A model generated the notes under the pieces. It had not been told where the DNA came from and ran no database searches. It saw only the letters and a list, made by a program, of their open reading frames with translations. Below, in pieces: positions 40,562 through 49,653 of a DNA stretch of 64,000 nucleotides. Position 1 is the stretch's first letter. Each line of letters starts with the position of its first letter. Origin of the DNA: Ochrobactrum vermis (GTDB lineage: Bacteria; Pseudomonadota; Alphaproteobacteria; Rhizobiales; Rhizobiaceae); assembly GCF_002975205.1 (NCBI RefSeq), contig NZ_PCOC01000001.1, positions 1,240,001-1,304,000 of the forward strand. The letters are read 5' to 3'. The translations under genes and the position numbers were made by a program.

Positions 40562-42184
40562 ATGATCCGTATCGACAATATCAGCAAGTCCAACAGCCAT
40601 CGCATTCTCTTTATCGAGGCTTCCGCCGGTTTGAACCGCGGCGAAAAGATCGGCCTTGTCGGTCCTAACGGTGCAGGCAAGACAACCCTATTTCGGATGA
40701 TTACCGGCGATGAGCAGCCGGATGAGGGACAGGTCGGCGTCGAAAAGGGTGTGACAGTCGGTTATTTCGACCAGAATGTCGGCGAGATGGGCGGTCGATC
40801 CGCTGTTGCGGAAGTGATGGAAGGTGCGGGGCCTGTCAGCGTGGTTGCGGCGGAACTCCGCGAGCTGGAGGCGGCTATGGTCGATCCAGACCGCATGGAC
40901 GAGATGGACGCCATCATCGAACGTTACGGTGAAGTGCAGGCACGTTACGAACAGCTCGATGGTTACGGTCTGGATGGCCGCGCGCGCGAGGTTCTGGCAG
41001 GTCTCAGCTTCTCGCAGGAAATGATGGACGGCGATGTCGGCAAGCTCTCCGGCGGCTGGAAAATGCGCGTTGCGCTGGCGCGTATTCTGCTGATGCGCCC
41101 GGATGTGATGCTGCTCGACGAACCGAGCAACCATCTGGATCTCGAAAGCCTCATCTGGCTCGAAGCATTTCTCAAAAACTATGACGGCGCGCTACTGATG
41201 ACCTCGCACGACCGCGAGTTCATGAACCGTATCGTGACCAAGATTATTGAAATCGACGGCGGCTCGCTCACAACCTATTCCGGCGACTATGCCTTCTATG
41301 AGGGGCAGCGGGTGCTGAATGAAAAGCAGCAGCAGGCCCAGTTTGAACGCCAGCAGGCGATGCTTGCCAAGGAAATCAAGTTCATCGAGCGCTTCAAGGC
41401 GCGTGCTTCCCATGCTTCTCAGGTGCAAAGCCGTGTGAAGAAGCTGGAGAAGATCGACCGTGTAGAACCGCCACGCCGCCGTCAGACAGTTGCCTTCGAT
41501 TTCGCACCGGCGCCGCGTTCGGGCGAGGACGTCGTCAGCTTCAAGGGTGTGCACAAGACCTATGGAAGCCGCACAATCTATGACGGTTTAGATTTCATGG
41601 TTCGCCGTCGCGAACGCTGGTGCATCATGGGCATCAACGGTGCGGGAAAATCGACGCTGCTGAAGCTGGTTGCAGGTGCCGCAGAGCCTGACAAGGGCAA
41701 TGTCAATATCGGCGCCAGCGTCAAGCTCGGTTATTTTGCGCAGCATGCGATGGATGTGCTCGATGGCGACGCCACGATACTGGAATGGCTGGAAGAACGT
41801 TTTCCAAAGGCAGGTCAGGCGCCGCTTCGTGCTCTGGCTGGCTGCTTCGGATTTTCCGGCGACGATATCGAAAAGAAGTGTCACGTGCTCTCGGGCGGCG
41901 AAAAGGCCCGTCTGGTCATGGCGGCAATGCTGTTCGATCCGCCGAATTTTCTGGTTCTGGACGAGCCGACCAACCACCTTGATCTCGATACGAAGGAAAT
42001 GCTCATCAAGGCGCTTGCGGCCTACGAGGGCACGATGCTGTTCGTATCGCACGACCGGCACTTCCTTGGCGCGTTGTCGAACCGGGTTCTGGAACTGACA
42101 CCGGATGGTATTCACCAATATGGCGGTGGCTATACGGAATATGTGGAGCGGACGGGGCAGGAGGCTCCGGGTTTGCGTTCGTAG
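40562..42184 (+). CDS. ABC-F family ATPase
   Basis: Start at ATG 40562, 540 residues, no membrane segments. Two ABC domains: first Walker A VGPNGAGKTT, signature LSGGWKMRVA, Walker B VMLLDEPSNHLD; second Walker A GINGAGKST, signature LSGGEKARLVM, Walker B LVLDEPTNHLD, with a charged linker between them. ABC-F proteins act on the ribosome (Uup/YbiT/EttA-like translation factors). A host housekeeping gene next to tRNA-Arg. Confidence 0.88.
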   Translation: MIRIDNISKSNSHRILFIEASAGLNRGEKIGLVGPNGAGKTTLFRMITGDEQPDEGQVGVEKGVTVGYFDQNVGEMGGRSAVAEVMEGAGPVSVVAAELRELEAAMVDPDRMDEMDAIIERYGEVQARYEQLDGYGLDGRAREVLAGLSFSQEMMDGDVGKLSGGWKMRVALARILLMRPDVMLLDEPSNHLDLESLIWLEAFLKNYDGALLMTSHDREFMNRIVTKIIEIDGGSLTTYSGDYAFYEGQRVLNEKQQQAQFERQQAMLAKEIKFIERFKARASHASQVQSRVKKLEKIDRVEPPRRRQTVAFDFAPAPRSGEDVVSFKGVHKTYGSRTIYDGLDFMVRRRERWCIMGINGAGKSTLLKLVAGAAEPDKGNVNIGASVKLGYFAQHAMDVLDGDATILEWLEERFPKAGQAPLRALAGCFGFSGDDIEKKCHVLSGGEKARLVMAAMLFDPPNFLVLDEPTNHLDLDTKEMLIKALAAYEGTMLFVSHDRHFLGALSNRVLELTPDGIHQYGGGYTEYVERTGQEAPGLRS

Positions 42185-42194
42185 GCGCGCTGGT

Positions 42195-42300
42195 GCGCGT
42201 TTCGATCTGATTGAATCAGATCGGCGCTCTAACGGTTTGTTTTGCGCACATCTTATTTGAAAACCGTTTCACACTTTTCGGGATGCGCTTTAACGACAAA
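42195..42300. repeat. Palindromic intergenic repeat, copy 1
   Basis: GCGCGTTTCGATCTGA, then TTGAATCAGATCGGCGCTCTAA (42195-42232) is repeated almost exactly at 63747-63785. The core GATCTGATT/AATCAGATC is a nine-base inverted repeat. The downstream part (AACCGTTTCACACTTTTCGG to 42300) also has a loose counterpart after copy 2. It looks like a dispersed REP-type element of this genome group that may also serve as terminator after the ABC-F gene. Confidence 0.6.
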
Positions 42301-42390
42301 ATTTGCGTCGCTTAATCAAAATAAGCCATTGATGCACATGCGCGGTTCAGTTAGAAACGCGCATGAAAAGGCTTCGAGCCTTCCGGCAAT

Positions 42391-42467
42391 GCACCCGTAG
42401 CTCAGCTGGATAGAGTGCTGCCCTCCGAAGGCAGAGGTCGCAGGTTCGAATCCTGCCGGGTGCGCCA
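42391..42467 (+). tRNA. tRNA-Arg(CCG)
   Basis: Complete cloverleaf with encoded CCA: acceptor GCACCCG/CGGGTGC, D-arm from GCTCAGCTGGATAGAGT, anticodon stem CTGCC/GGCAG with loop CTCCGAA (anticodon CCG, reads CGG), T-arm GCAGGTTCGAATCCTGC. Its 3' part is the left attachment site of element 2. Confidence 0.95.
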
Positions 42468-42468
42468 T
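42420..42468. other. attL of element 2
   Basis: The 49 bases from the anticodon stem to just past CCA recur at 57392-57440 with two differences (G to A at the first T-stem position and C to T at its partner). The integrase remnant is immediately inside. Confidence 0.85.
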
Positions 42469-42506
42469 AAAAACAATGACTTAGCGGCTATAATGGCAGT
42501 GACCAC

Positions 42507-42522
42507 AGGTTCAATTGAACCT
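42507..42522. repeat. Perfect 16-bp palindrome inside the left end of element 2
   Basis: AGGTTCAATTGAACCT is fully self-complementary and ends at the integrase stop. A near copy, AGGTTCAATTGCACCT, sits at 57283-57298 just inside the right end, in the same orientation, each preceded by ACA or CAC. It may be a recombination or integrase accessory site. Confidence 0.5.
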
Positions 42523-43491
42523 AAAAGTCGAGTGCGGATACCGCTTTTCGTAGATAATCCGGCGAGAATCGAGCGTAGACCTTGAATGTGATTGCCGGTG
42601 AGGAATGCCCCAGATATTGGGTGATCTCATCCATCGATACGCCAGCTTCAGCCATCCAAACGGCAGCGCTGTGTCGTAGGTCATGCGGAACGACATCGGT
42701 CAAGCCCGCACGACGCACAGCTCCAGCAAAGCCCTTTTTAATGTCGAGCACGCGCTCGCCACCGTATTCCACCACGTAGGGCGACTGTCGAGCCGCATGG
42801 GCCTCCTGCAATACGGCAAACGCACTGTCTCGGTCATTGGCACCGTGGCGCGGCCCTTGCGGTTCTTGTCACCAACGATGCCTAACATGATCAGCTTGCG
42901 ATCGAAGTCCACTCGATCCCAGGTTAATTGAAGGATTGCTGTTTTTCGCGCAGCCGTTGTCAACGCCAGTACGCAGAATAGGCGCATGTGAGGCGAGGAA
43001 CATCCGCCCAACAGCCGTTTGTACTCGGCTTTTGTCAAGTGTCGGTCACGCGGCGGCGATGCAGGTGGCGCCTCAAAACGCGCGCCATTAACGCCACGCC
43101 AATTCAATGCTTGGCGGATGACGTTAATTTCCTTCAGCACAGTGGCTTCTTTTCGACCAGCTAGATAACGGCTCGTGGCATACTCAGTGCAGATGTCCTC
43201 GGTGATCTGATCTGGCCGCAGGTGCGCAAAATGACCTTCAGCTTGTTTTCAGGCATATCGAAGCCGTTCTGGATTAGCGATTTTGCCATCCTTTGCTTCA
43301 ATATATGCAGCGACAATATCGCCGACGAGTGAGCCCGTCGGCGCTGCAAAATCGCGTTTGAAATCTTGTAGGCGACGTGCGGCCTCATCACTATCAGTGG
43401 TGCACAGGCTTCGTCGGTGCGTTGATTTTCCGTCGTGCCAAACGGCGTACCATTTGCCGCGGAAAAGCTTTTGTCGGACATCGTAGGACAT
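42521..43491 (-). pseudogene. int: Tyrosine integrase, inactivated
   Basis: Start MSYDVRQKLFRGKWYAVW at 43491. A stop codon (TGA for an expected Trp) interrupts the frame at 43249-43251; the frame then continues normally (KQAEGHFAHLRPDQ, NVIRQALNW). A one-base shift near 42832 moves the rest into another frame (QEAHAARQSPYVVEYGGERV, then PHDLRHSAAVW, YLGHSSPAIT and the nucleophile Tyr in YARFSPDYL). All catalytic motifs are recognisable, so this was a normal integrase of about 320 residues, now with two lesions. Confidence 0.8.
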
Positions 43492-43661
43492 TCGTAATCC
43501 AGTACAGCGTTGTAAGGAATTCGGTAAAGCCTGCCGACGCGGAAGGACGGCAGTCGGTTCTTATTGACCAAATCTCTTAAGTGCTGTGGGCTGCATTGCC
43601 ACCTCGCGGCCAGCGTTTCTGGAGTAAAGGCGATGTTATCATTTGAATGATGATGTGTCAT
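43485..43661 (-). CDS. Excisionase-like helix-turn-helix protein
   Basis: About 59 recognisable residues: FTPETLAARWQCSPQHLRDL and KNRLPSFRVGRLYRIPYNAV, the winged-helix HTH_17/Xis pattern. The natural end should be near 43485, where the integrase gene begins, but the frame stays open to 43161 in the wrong frame over int, so a small indel at its end is likely. It is coupled to the gene upstream at 43658. Confidence 0.6.
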
Positions 43662-43885
43662 TCGTCACCTCCTTTCATTCGCTGCGGCGCTACCTGCCTT
43701 TTCTGCGGCTTCCTGCGCTTCTCTTCCGCCTTCGAAACACCTTCGTCTGAGGCACTCCCGCCCTCGTAACGGCCTTGTGCGCGCTCACCGATGTAAATAT
43801 GCGGAATTTGCTGATAGGCGACAATGAGAGCGACGATTGCCGCAATGATGATGAGTATGCGCTTGTTGTCTTTGCTGACCTTCAT
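43658..43885 (-). CDS. Membrane-anchored basic protein (75 aa)
   Basis: One transmembrane helix near the N-terminus (about residues 9-25) and a long highly basic, Glu/Lys/Arg-rich tail. It starts at ATG 43885 directly after the stop of the winged-helix gene and overlaps the excisionase start. Unknown function. Confidence 0.5.
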   Translation of the reverse strand: MKVSKDNKRILIIIAAIVALIVAYQQIPHIYIGERAQGRYEGGSASDEGVSKAEEKRRKPQKRQVAPQRMKGGDE

Positions 43886-44077
43886 CTACTCACCGCTTTT
43901 CAGGGCTTGGCGACCGGCTTCGGTGATCGTGTAATAACCGAGTTTATCCTTGCGATTAGACAGAAGCCCGTTGGCTCGAAGTATTTCTACAGTGCGATAG
44001 TGCTGACCGAAGCCAAGAACACCGCCCGACCGGTCCGCTGCAGCCAATGCTCGCTTTTGTGCCTCTGTCAGCTTCAT
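43886..44077 (-). CDS. Winged-helix-like protein (63 aa)
   Basis: KLTEAQKRALAAADRSGG, then TVEILRANGLLS and GYYTITEAGRQAL follow the winged-helix pattern of small phage regulators. Start overlaps the previous gene by ATGA (44074-44077). It is part of the leftward int operon. Confidence 0.55.
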   Translation of the reverse strand: MKLTEAQKRALAAADRSGGVLGFGQHYRTVEILRANGLLSNRKDKLGYYTITEAGRQALKSGE

Positions 44078-44259
44078 TCGCTCTGCTCCCCTAGTGGACT
44101 GGCGTTGAGGGCTGCTAGTATCTTATTCGCGGACACCCCTACGTCAGTGAAGGAATACTTCCAACCCAACTTGTTAAGACGATCATATGCGATACGCAGC
44201 GCTTCTGCCTTTGTTCTGTCGCCGTGAGCCACCTTCTCGATGAGTTCCTTACTCGCCAT
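44074..44259 (-). CDS. Small unknown protein (61 aa)
   Basis: Start chosen at ATG 44259 (AAGAGG upstream on the minus strand), overlapping the end of the 85-residue gene. Predicted helical (ELIEKVAHGDRTKAEALRIA). No family recognised. Confidence 0.48.
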   Translation of the reverse strand: MASKELIEKVAHGDRTKAEALRIAYDRLNKLGWKYSFTDVGVSANKILAALNASPLGEQSE

Positions 44260-44506
44260 GGTTGGCCTCTTTCTTGCGCAAATCTCGCGGCTTGAATTCG
44301 TCGGTGATGTAACCGTCATGCAGGAGGGTGATGCACGGCTCAAGACGATCAGAGCCGTAAACCCGTCGCAATTCGATCCCGATAATCACGCCTTCAAAAC
44401 GGTCATAATCGGCTGCCGCATCACAGATGACTTCATCACCAATGTCGAAGCTAAGAAGCTCTGGAATGTCGATAATTTTGTTCTCAGTCGTCAGCGAAAG
44501 TCTCAC
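44249..44506 (-). CDS. Small beta-rich protein, KOW/SH3-like pattern (85 aa)
   Basis: Start at GTG 44506, which overlaps the TGA of the degraded upstream gene. FDIGDEVICDAAADYDRFEG, then VIIGIELRRVYG and PCITLLHDGYI suggest a small SH3-like barrel. Unknown role. Confidence 0.5.
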   Translation of the reverse strand: MRLSLTTENKIIDIPELLSFDIGDEVICDAAADYDRFEGVIIGIELRRVYGSDRLEPCITLLHDGYITDEFKPRDLRKKEANHGE

Positions 44507-44669
44507 GTGCTGGCCTCCTTTGCGCGCAAGAGGGCGGACAGCGTGTCACGAAACACCTTCCAGCCTCGTCAGCGGTCTGCTTTGCGATTTTGCTCAATTC
44601 GGCGCGTCTCATGGGGTCGATCCTGTCAGGCGCGTCTAGCTTGGAGAGGTGGGTAAGGAGTGAGGTCAT
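44503..44669 (-). pseudogene. Small gene with one-base frameshift
   Basis: From ATG 44669 the frame reads MTSLLTHLSKLDAPDRIDPM and RRAELSKIAKQTADEAG, then an extra base near 44565 shifts it. Reading the other frame from there gives VFRDTLSALLRAKEAST and a TGA that overlaps the next start, so the original gene was about 54 residues and coupled. Confidence 0.5.
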
Positions 44670-44764
44670 TCGTCACTCTCCCAAATGAGTTTTTCAGGGT
44701 GTTTGATGAAATATGGGTCCATTCCGAAACCCATTTCTTGCCAGGATCGAATACGCGTGACCAT
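44666..44764 (-). CDS. C-terminal remnant or 32-aa peptide
   Basis: A minus-strand frame M-V-T-R-I-R-S-W-Q-E-M-G-F-G-M-D-P-Y ending E-S-D-E, whose stop overlaps the 44669 start. It has no ribosome site and its first bases coincide with the start of the methyltransferase fragment, so it may be a truncated gene cut at that junction. Confidence 0.35.
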   Translation of the reverse strand: MVTRIRSWQEMGFGMDPYFIKHPEKLIWESDE

Positions 44765-44991
44765 GCCGGGGCGCGTCCACGCCGTGCATTGCATGCAGTT
44801 GCCGACCAGCAAGATCAGACACGGCCATATCGGCATGCGCGACTTCCGCGGCGAGGTCGTTCGTGCTTACGAAGATGCAGGATGGATCTTCCATAGCGAG
44901 GTATGCATCTGGAAAGATCCAGTTGTCGCTCAGCAGCGCACGAAATCCATCCGCCTTCTGCATAAGCAGATCACGAAAGACAGCACGACTA

Positions 44992-46037
44992 AAGCGTGTC
45001 GCATCTATTCAACCTCATAACCCGCAGCTTTGAAGAAGTTTCTGCATTCATGAACGGAGAATAGGCTAATGATATCGCCGAGGGCTTTCGTGATGGCATC
45101 GAAGCTACGAGCTGCTCGCTTTCGTAGAAGTGCCTTGAGCTTTGAGAAAGCCATTTCGATGGGGTTCAGGTCTGGCGAGTAAGGTGGCAAGAAAAGCAGC
45201 CAGGCGCCTTTAGCCTTGACTAAGAGGTCGGCTCGCTCGCTTTTATGGAAGCCGACATTGTCGAGGATGACGATGTCGCCGGGCGAGAGTGTCGGCGCAA
45301 GCTGTGTTTCGATCCATGTTTCGAAGATGCGGCTGTTCATTGGTGCATTGACGATCCATGGCGCGGTCAGGCCGTGGCATCGCAGGCCAGCAATGAAGGT
45401 CTGGGTTTTCCAGTGACCGAACGGAGCATAGCCGACAAAACGGCTGCCTCTGGCCGACCATCCGGTGCGTTTTGTCAGGCGCGTGTTTGTTGAAGTCTCA
45501 TCGATAAAAACGAGCCGCGACAAGGCTTTGTTGAAAAATGGCTTTCGGCGATTGATCCATAGATCACGCGCCCTGGCGATCTGCGGCCTGCGCTGTTCGC
45601 TTGCCTTGATGCTTTTTTTTATTGCTCAGCCCAAGCCCGTGCAGAAACCGACCAACTGTCGCACGGTGCACTTCAATACCACGCTCTGCGAGTTCGACAC
45701 ACAATTCATCCAAGGTCACTTCACCCTGGGCCGCCACGCGCTCACTGATCCATTCACAATGGGCTGATAGTTTGCTGCCGGGCGGATGGCCTTGTTTAGC
45801 AGCGGCAAGAGAACCAGATGACCGGTGCAGGATCATCATGTTGTTGACGAACCGAGGCGAAACGCGGAAATGCCGCGCGGTTTCCCGGTTACTATTGCCT
45901 TCATTCACAAACGCAACGACACGCTCACGCAACTCGATCGGATGCGGCTTGCCCATGGCGCGTCTCCTTCCATGGGCAAAGTGAATCATAGATCACACAA
46001 AAGCGAAACTCTGAATCCGCTTAGACGCGACACGCTT
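44992..46037 (-). mobile_element. IS630-family insertion sequence, 1046 bp
   Basis: Ends are inverted: AAGCGTGTCGC at 44992 and GCGACACGCTT ending at 46037. Both are flanked by TA (44990-44991 and 46038-46039), the IS630 target. Removing the IS and one TA rejoins the methyltransferase frame (K-D-S-T-T-S-G-Q-G-L-A-D-Y). Confidence 0.9.
45005..45956 (-). CDS. IS630 transposase, expressed by frameshift
   Basis: The N-terminal frame from ATG 45956 (MGKPHPIELRERVVAF, helix-turn-helix NRETARHFRVSPRFV) meets a run of eight A on the minus strand (complement of 45613-45620). The catalytic part is in the +1 frame after it: SIKASEQRRPQIARARDLWI, then FIDETSTNTRL (first Asp), IVILDNVGFHKS (second Asp) and DLNPIEMAFSKL (Glu). 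Slippage on A8, or loss of one A, would make the full DDE transposase. Confidence 0.8.
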
Positions 46038-46571
46038 TAGCGGGCAGGGCCTTGCTGACTATATGCTGATGTTCCGCAAGCCGGGCGATAACCCCGATCC
46101 TGATGATGGCATGTTCGATCGTTATGTCGGTTATGGCAACGAGCCAACATCATTGGCCGACCGGCTGGCATCTGGCGAAGATCGGGCACGGACCGAGAAA
46201 TGGTTCTCGATTGAAGTCTGGCAGCGTTATGCATCGCCGGTCTGGATGGACATAAACCAGACGCACACCTTGCAATATCGGTCGGCGCGCGACGAAAAGG
46301 ACGAGTAGCACATTTCGCCTTTGCAGTTGGACGTTATCGAACGTTGCATAGAACTGTGGAGTAACCCCGGCGATGTGATCCTGACGCCTTTTCTCGGCAT
46401 TGGAAGCGAAGTCTATGGAGCCGTGGCCGCTGGTCGCAAGGGCATCGGGTTCGAGTTGAAGCCGTCCTACTTCGCGCAGGCCGCGCGTAACATCGATGCG
46501 CTGGATAGTAAGCAGGACAGCATATTCGACGCCGCTAATGACAATGCCGTCTTTTCAGCGAAGGTAGCCGC

Positions 46572-46757
46572 ATGACTATCCGCGACCGTCTTCAGCAAAA
46601 TGGCCGGGGGCACAGTCATCCCGAAAGCGCCCCGGCCCAATGTCCTCTCGAGGGAGAGGTCTCCGAGCGTCCACATTGCGACGGTTCACTTGAAGTTGCT
46701 CACCATAACACGTCTTCTCAACCAGAAGTTAAAATAAATGCGAGGAGGGCCATATGA
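46572..46757 (+). CDS. Small unknown protein (61 aa)
   Basis: Its ATG overlaps the methyltransferase stop (ATGA) and its own stop overlaps the next ATG. Composition is polar with several His, Cys and Pro. The coupling supports translation; nothing else is recognised. Confidence 0.4.
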   Translation: MTIRDRLQQNGRGHSHPESAPAQCPLEGEVSERPHCDGSLEVAHHNTSSQPEVKINARRAI

Positions 46758-47074
46758 CGGTTGATCAAGACATCTGCCACGTCTGCGCCCGCCACGCCGT
46801 AGGCCTCGGCGTGCAAGCAGACCTCGAGCCGATCCGCTGGCTATGCAAGGAATGCGCCGACATTGCCGAGCATATCTGCTCCCGCCGGCGGCTCGACCCT
46901 TACGAACTGCGCGCCCTTGATACCGGCGTCGGGTCGGTTGGGGAGTATTTGCAAGTGCTTGGCAAAACCGACCTTAAGGAAATGGACGAGCTTGAGGCGC
47001 GCATGATCGTGAAAGCCGCGTGGGAAGGGTGCGGGCGAGGGATGCGCGGAGCGTTAAAGGAGGCGCCGTTTTGA
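46754..47074 (+). CDS. Zinc-finger phage protein, DUF6511-like (106 aa)
   Basis: HVCARHAVGLGV and WLCKECADIAEH give a C-x2-C...C-x2-C zinc pattern in the first 45 residues, followed by a helical region. The layout recalls DUF6511 proteins of rhizobial phages. CGAGGAGGG lies upstream. It converges on the HNH gene. Confidence 0.55.
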   Translation: MTVDQDICHVCARHAVGLGVQADLEPIRWLCKECADIAEHICSRRRLDPYELRALDTGVGSVGEYLQVLGKTDLKEMDELEARMIVKAAWEGCGRGMRGALKEAPF

Positions 47075-48112
47075 ACTGCCGTTCTAGGTTCCGTTCGGCG
47101 GCTCGATCGATGGCATTTTCTTGAGTAACGTATCATTGTATGTGGAGCCATCCTGGCCATGATGAACTTTTCGATGGCAAGTCGGGCAAAGCGCAATCAC
47201 GTAGCTGGGGTCATCAGGACCGCCGTCGCTCACTCGACGGATGTGATGAGGTTCCAGGTACGGTTGCCCGTTGATGCGCAGAAAGGACGCTTGGCAGCAG
47301 CAACCCTCACAATGACCGTTGGCCCGAGCAAGCACATAATCTCTAACGTGTCGGCTTCGCTCATAGATAGTTCGGGTTGATGCCCTACCTTCGCGGCTGC
47401 CGGCAGCCTCTTCTGCAAGGCGTCGCATGGCAGCCAGGTCGACTGTGGGGGCGGGTTGCTCATCATCGACAGCTTCAACAATATTCTCGAGGCTTCTAAG
47501 TTCGAAGATTAGGGCTTTACGCATATCACTGTTGCGATCGGGCGACTGTCCCCATCGCCAACTTTCGCAGATAAAGCTGCCCAGGAAGATCAAATCTTTG
47601 CCTTTCCCGAGGCTTTCGAAAAGGAGTAGATCCTTGCCCAACATAGCATGGTCACGAATTGCTTTATTGCCGCGGACCATTTCCATGTCGCCGACTTGAC
47701 CTTCACCATAATAGCGCTCGTGGACAAAGGTTGACTGCGGAATCGATTTTTGATTCAAAGCTACCATTTGGAGGCTGCTTTGGGCGAACGGATCGGTTTG
47801 ACAGACGAGGAATGGGCAGTAATCAGTCCGCTTCTACCTGCTGAAAGTGGGCGTGGATGCCGCCCTGCTCAGGACAATCGGCGTTATTTCGAAGGCATGC
47901 TGTGGATGGCGCGCACAGGAGCGCAATGGCGGCATCTGCCTGATGAATACGGCAAGTGGAACAGCGTCTTTCGTCGATATCGACGCTGGGTCGAGACCGG
48001 TGTTTTCGAGGCAATGCTTGAGACACTGGCCGAACTGGTGGAACGGGATCGAAGTGCCGACATGATCGACAGCACCGTCGTCCGGGCGCACCATTGTGCA
48101 GTCGGCATAAAA

Positions 48113-49653
48113 AGATCCCATGGGGATAGCGGCCTCCACTGTGACAGAGTGAGGCTGCAACAAACTCTGTGGAGACAATCATGTTTTTTACGGCTGACCA
48201 ATCCGAAGCGCGTGCCACGATCCGCATCGACCTTGGTGCAATTTTCGTATCAATAGAACTGAGTAAATCGACTTGGCTAATCACATCCTTGTCGCCGGGC
48301 AGCGGCGAAAAAATGTCGCGGCACGCGGTTGTCGGTGGTGACGTAGCAGGACTTCTGGAGCGCTTTGGCGAATTGCGAGAAAAGGCGCAGGCGCGTACTG
48401 GAACATGGTACCCATTGGTGGTGATACAGGAAGCGGGTCTCGATGGTTTCTGGATCGATCGACGGTTGTGTCAAGAAGATTGGATCGAAAGCCATATCGT
48501 CGATGCCGCCTCGATCGCGGTGTCGCGCCGACGCCGCCGAGTGAAGACCGACCGTCTTGACGGCGAGACACTGGTGCGAACGCTGTTAGCCTACAAGCGA
48601 GGAGAGCCGCGTGTTTGCTCAATGGTCAGGGCACCGACGCGCGAGCAGGAGGATCGTCGTCGGATTTGCCGTGAGCGGAAGACACTGGTATGTGAGCGAA
48701 CGCTTCACATCAATCGCGTCAAGGGATTGCTCTTCAGCCAAGGTATCACCGGCTACGAACCGTTGCGCAGCGACCGTCGCAAGAAACTGGAGGCACTTAA
48801 GACCGGTGATGGCTGCCCGCTACCGCCGCATTTGAAAGCGCAGATCAGCCGCGAGCTCGATCGACTTGAGCTGCTTCTTGAGCAGATCAAGTCGGTGGAG
48901 AGGGAGCGTGACGCTCTCGTAGCCGAGAAAAAGACGTCCACCCCAGCGTCGCCAGCTGCGATGTTACTTGAGATCAAAGGGATTGGTCCCGAGTTTGCTG
49001 TCAATCTCTACTCGGAAGGTCTGTTCCGACATTTTTCCAACCGGAGACAGCTCGCTGCCTATGCAGGGCTGTCACCGACACCTTGGAGAAGCGGATCGAT
49101 TGATCGCGAACAGGGCGTTTCAAAAGCGGGCAATCCTCGCCTGCGAACGACGATGGTCCAGCTTGCCTGGCTCTGGTTGCGCCACCAGCCACAATCTGCG
49201 CTCACTTTGTGGTTTAAGGCCCGGATCAAGCCTGGCGGCGGTCGTCTCAAGAAGACGACGATCGTCGCACTTGCCCGCAAGCTGCTGGTCGCATTGTGGA
49301 AATACGTCACCGCCGGTGTTGTCATAGAGGGCGCCGTAATGAAAGCCGGCTGATACTACGCAAACCTATTCTGAAATCTTCCGGAGCCTGATCAGTTCCG
49401 GCGGATCCGGGTCAACGGACCGATGAGTCCCCTGGCGAAATGCCGTTTTAAAGAAAGGTCCCGTTGTCCTGAGCCTTGCCCGCCGTAAGCGGGATATTGG
49501 TGTAGCCGCATACAACGGCGACCGGATGTGAGGTTGATCAGGCTCGGATGTCGAGCCGCGTCATGCAGTATGGCTCAGAACCTGGATACCGATAGGGTGG
49601 AGAATGCTGATGTAGCACGAACAACAACCTTGACTTAAATATCCCCATGTGAG
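48113..49653 (+). mobile_element. IS110-family (IS1111-type) element inside the IS5 element
   Basis: About 1540 bp. Subterminal inverted repeats CATGGGGATA (48119-48128) and TATCCCCATG (49640-49649) lie four to six bases inside the junctions, as in the IS1111 subgroup. Removing it rejoins GIK and GTQETEAL in the IS5 transposase. No target duplication is needed for this family; boundaries are accurate to a few bases. The bases 49354-49630 after the transposase are non-coding IS sequence. Confidence 0.8.
48181..49353 (+). CDS. IS110-family transposase
   Basis: Start at ATG 48181 with GGAG at 48171-48174, about 390 residues. The N-terminal RuvC-like domain has RIDLGAIFVSIELSKSTW, VVIQEAGLDGFW and VKTDRLDGETLVR (acidic catalytic residues), and the C-terminal Tnp20 domain has LEIKGIGPEFAVNLYSEG, LAAYAGLSPTPWRSGS and GVSKAGNPRLRTTMVQLAW with its serine region. 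Intact frame. Confidence 0.9.
   Translation: MFFTADQSEARATIRIDLGAIFVSIELSKSTWLITSLSPGSGEKMSRHAVVGGDVAGLLERFGELREKAQARTGTWYPLVVIQEAGLDGFWIDRRLCQEDWIESHIVDAASIAVSRRRRRVKTDRLDGETLVRTLLAYKRGEPRVCSMVRAPTREQEDRRRICRERKTLVCERTLHINRVKGLLFSQGITGYEPLRSDRRKKLEALKTGDGCPLPPHLKAQISRELDRLELLLEQIKSVERERDALVAEKKTSTPASPAAMLLEIKGIGPEFAVNLYSEGLFRHFSNRRQLAAYAGLSPTPWRSGSIDREQGVSKAGNPRLRTTMVQLAWLWLRHQPQSALTLWFKARIKPGGGRLKKTTIVALARKLLVALWKYVTAGVVIEGAVMKAG

Larger units (their letters stand above)
44763..46575 (+). pseudogene. Phage DNA methyltransferase fragment, split by IS630
   Basis: The piece 44763-44991 codes for MPGRVHAVHCMQLPTSKIRH and EVVRAYEDAGWIFHSEVCIW, part of an N4/N6 DNA methyltransferase. The IS630 element interrupts it. 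After the IS, YMLMFRKPGDNPDP, WFSIEVWQRYASPVWMDINQ, a TAG stop at 46306-46308, then LDVIERCIELWSNPGDVILT, FLGIGSEVYGA (SAM motif) and GIGFELKPSYFAQA complete it. The N-terminal part with the catalytic D/NPPY motif is missing. It is dead three ways. Confidence 0.72.

Noticed and set aside
44694-44963. 89-codon minus-strand frame
   Set aside because: Antisense of the methyltransferase fragment, whose plus-strand reading has clear family sequence on both sides of the IS630.
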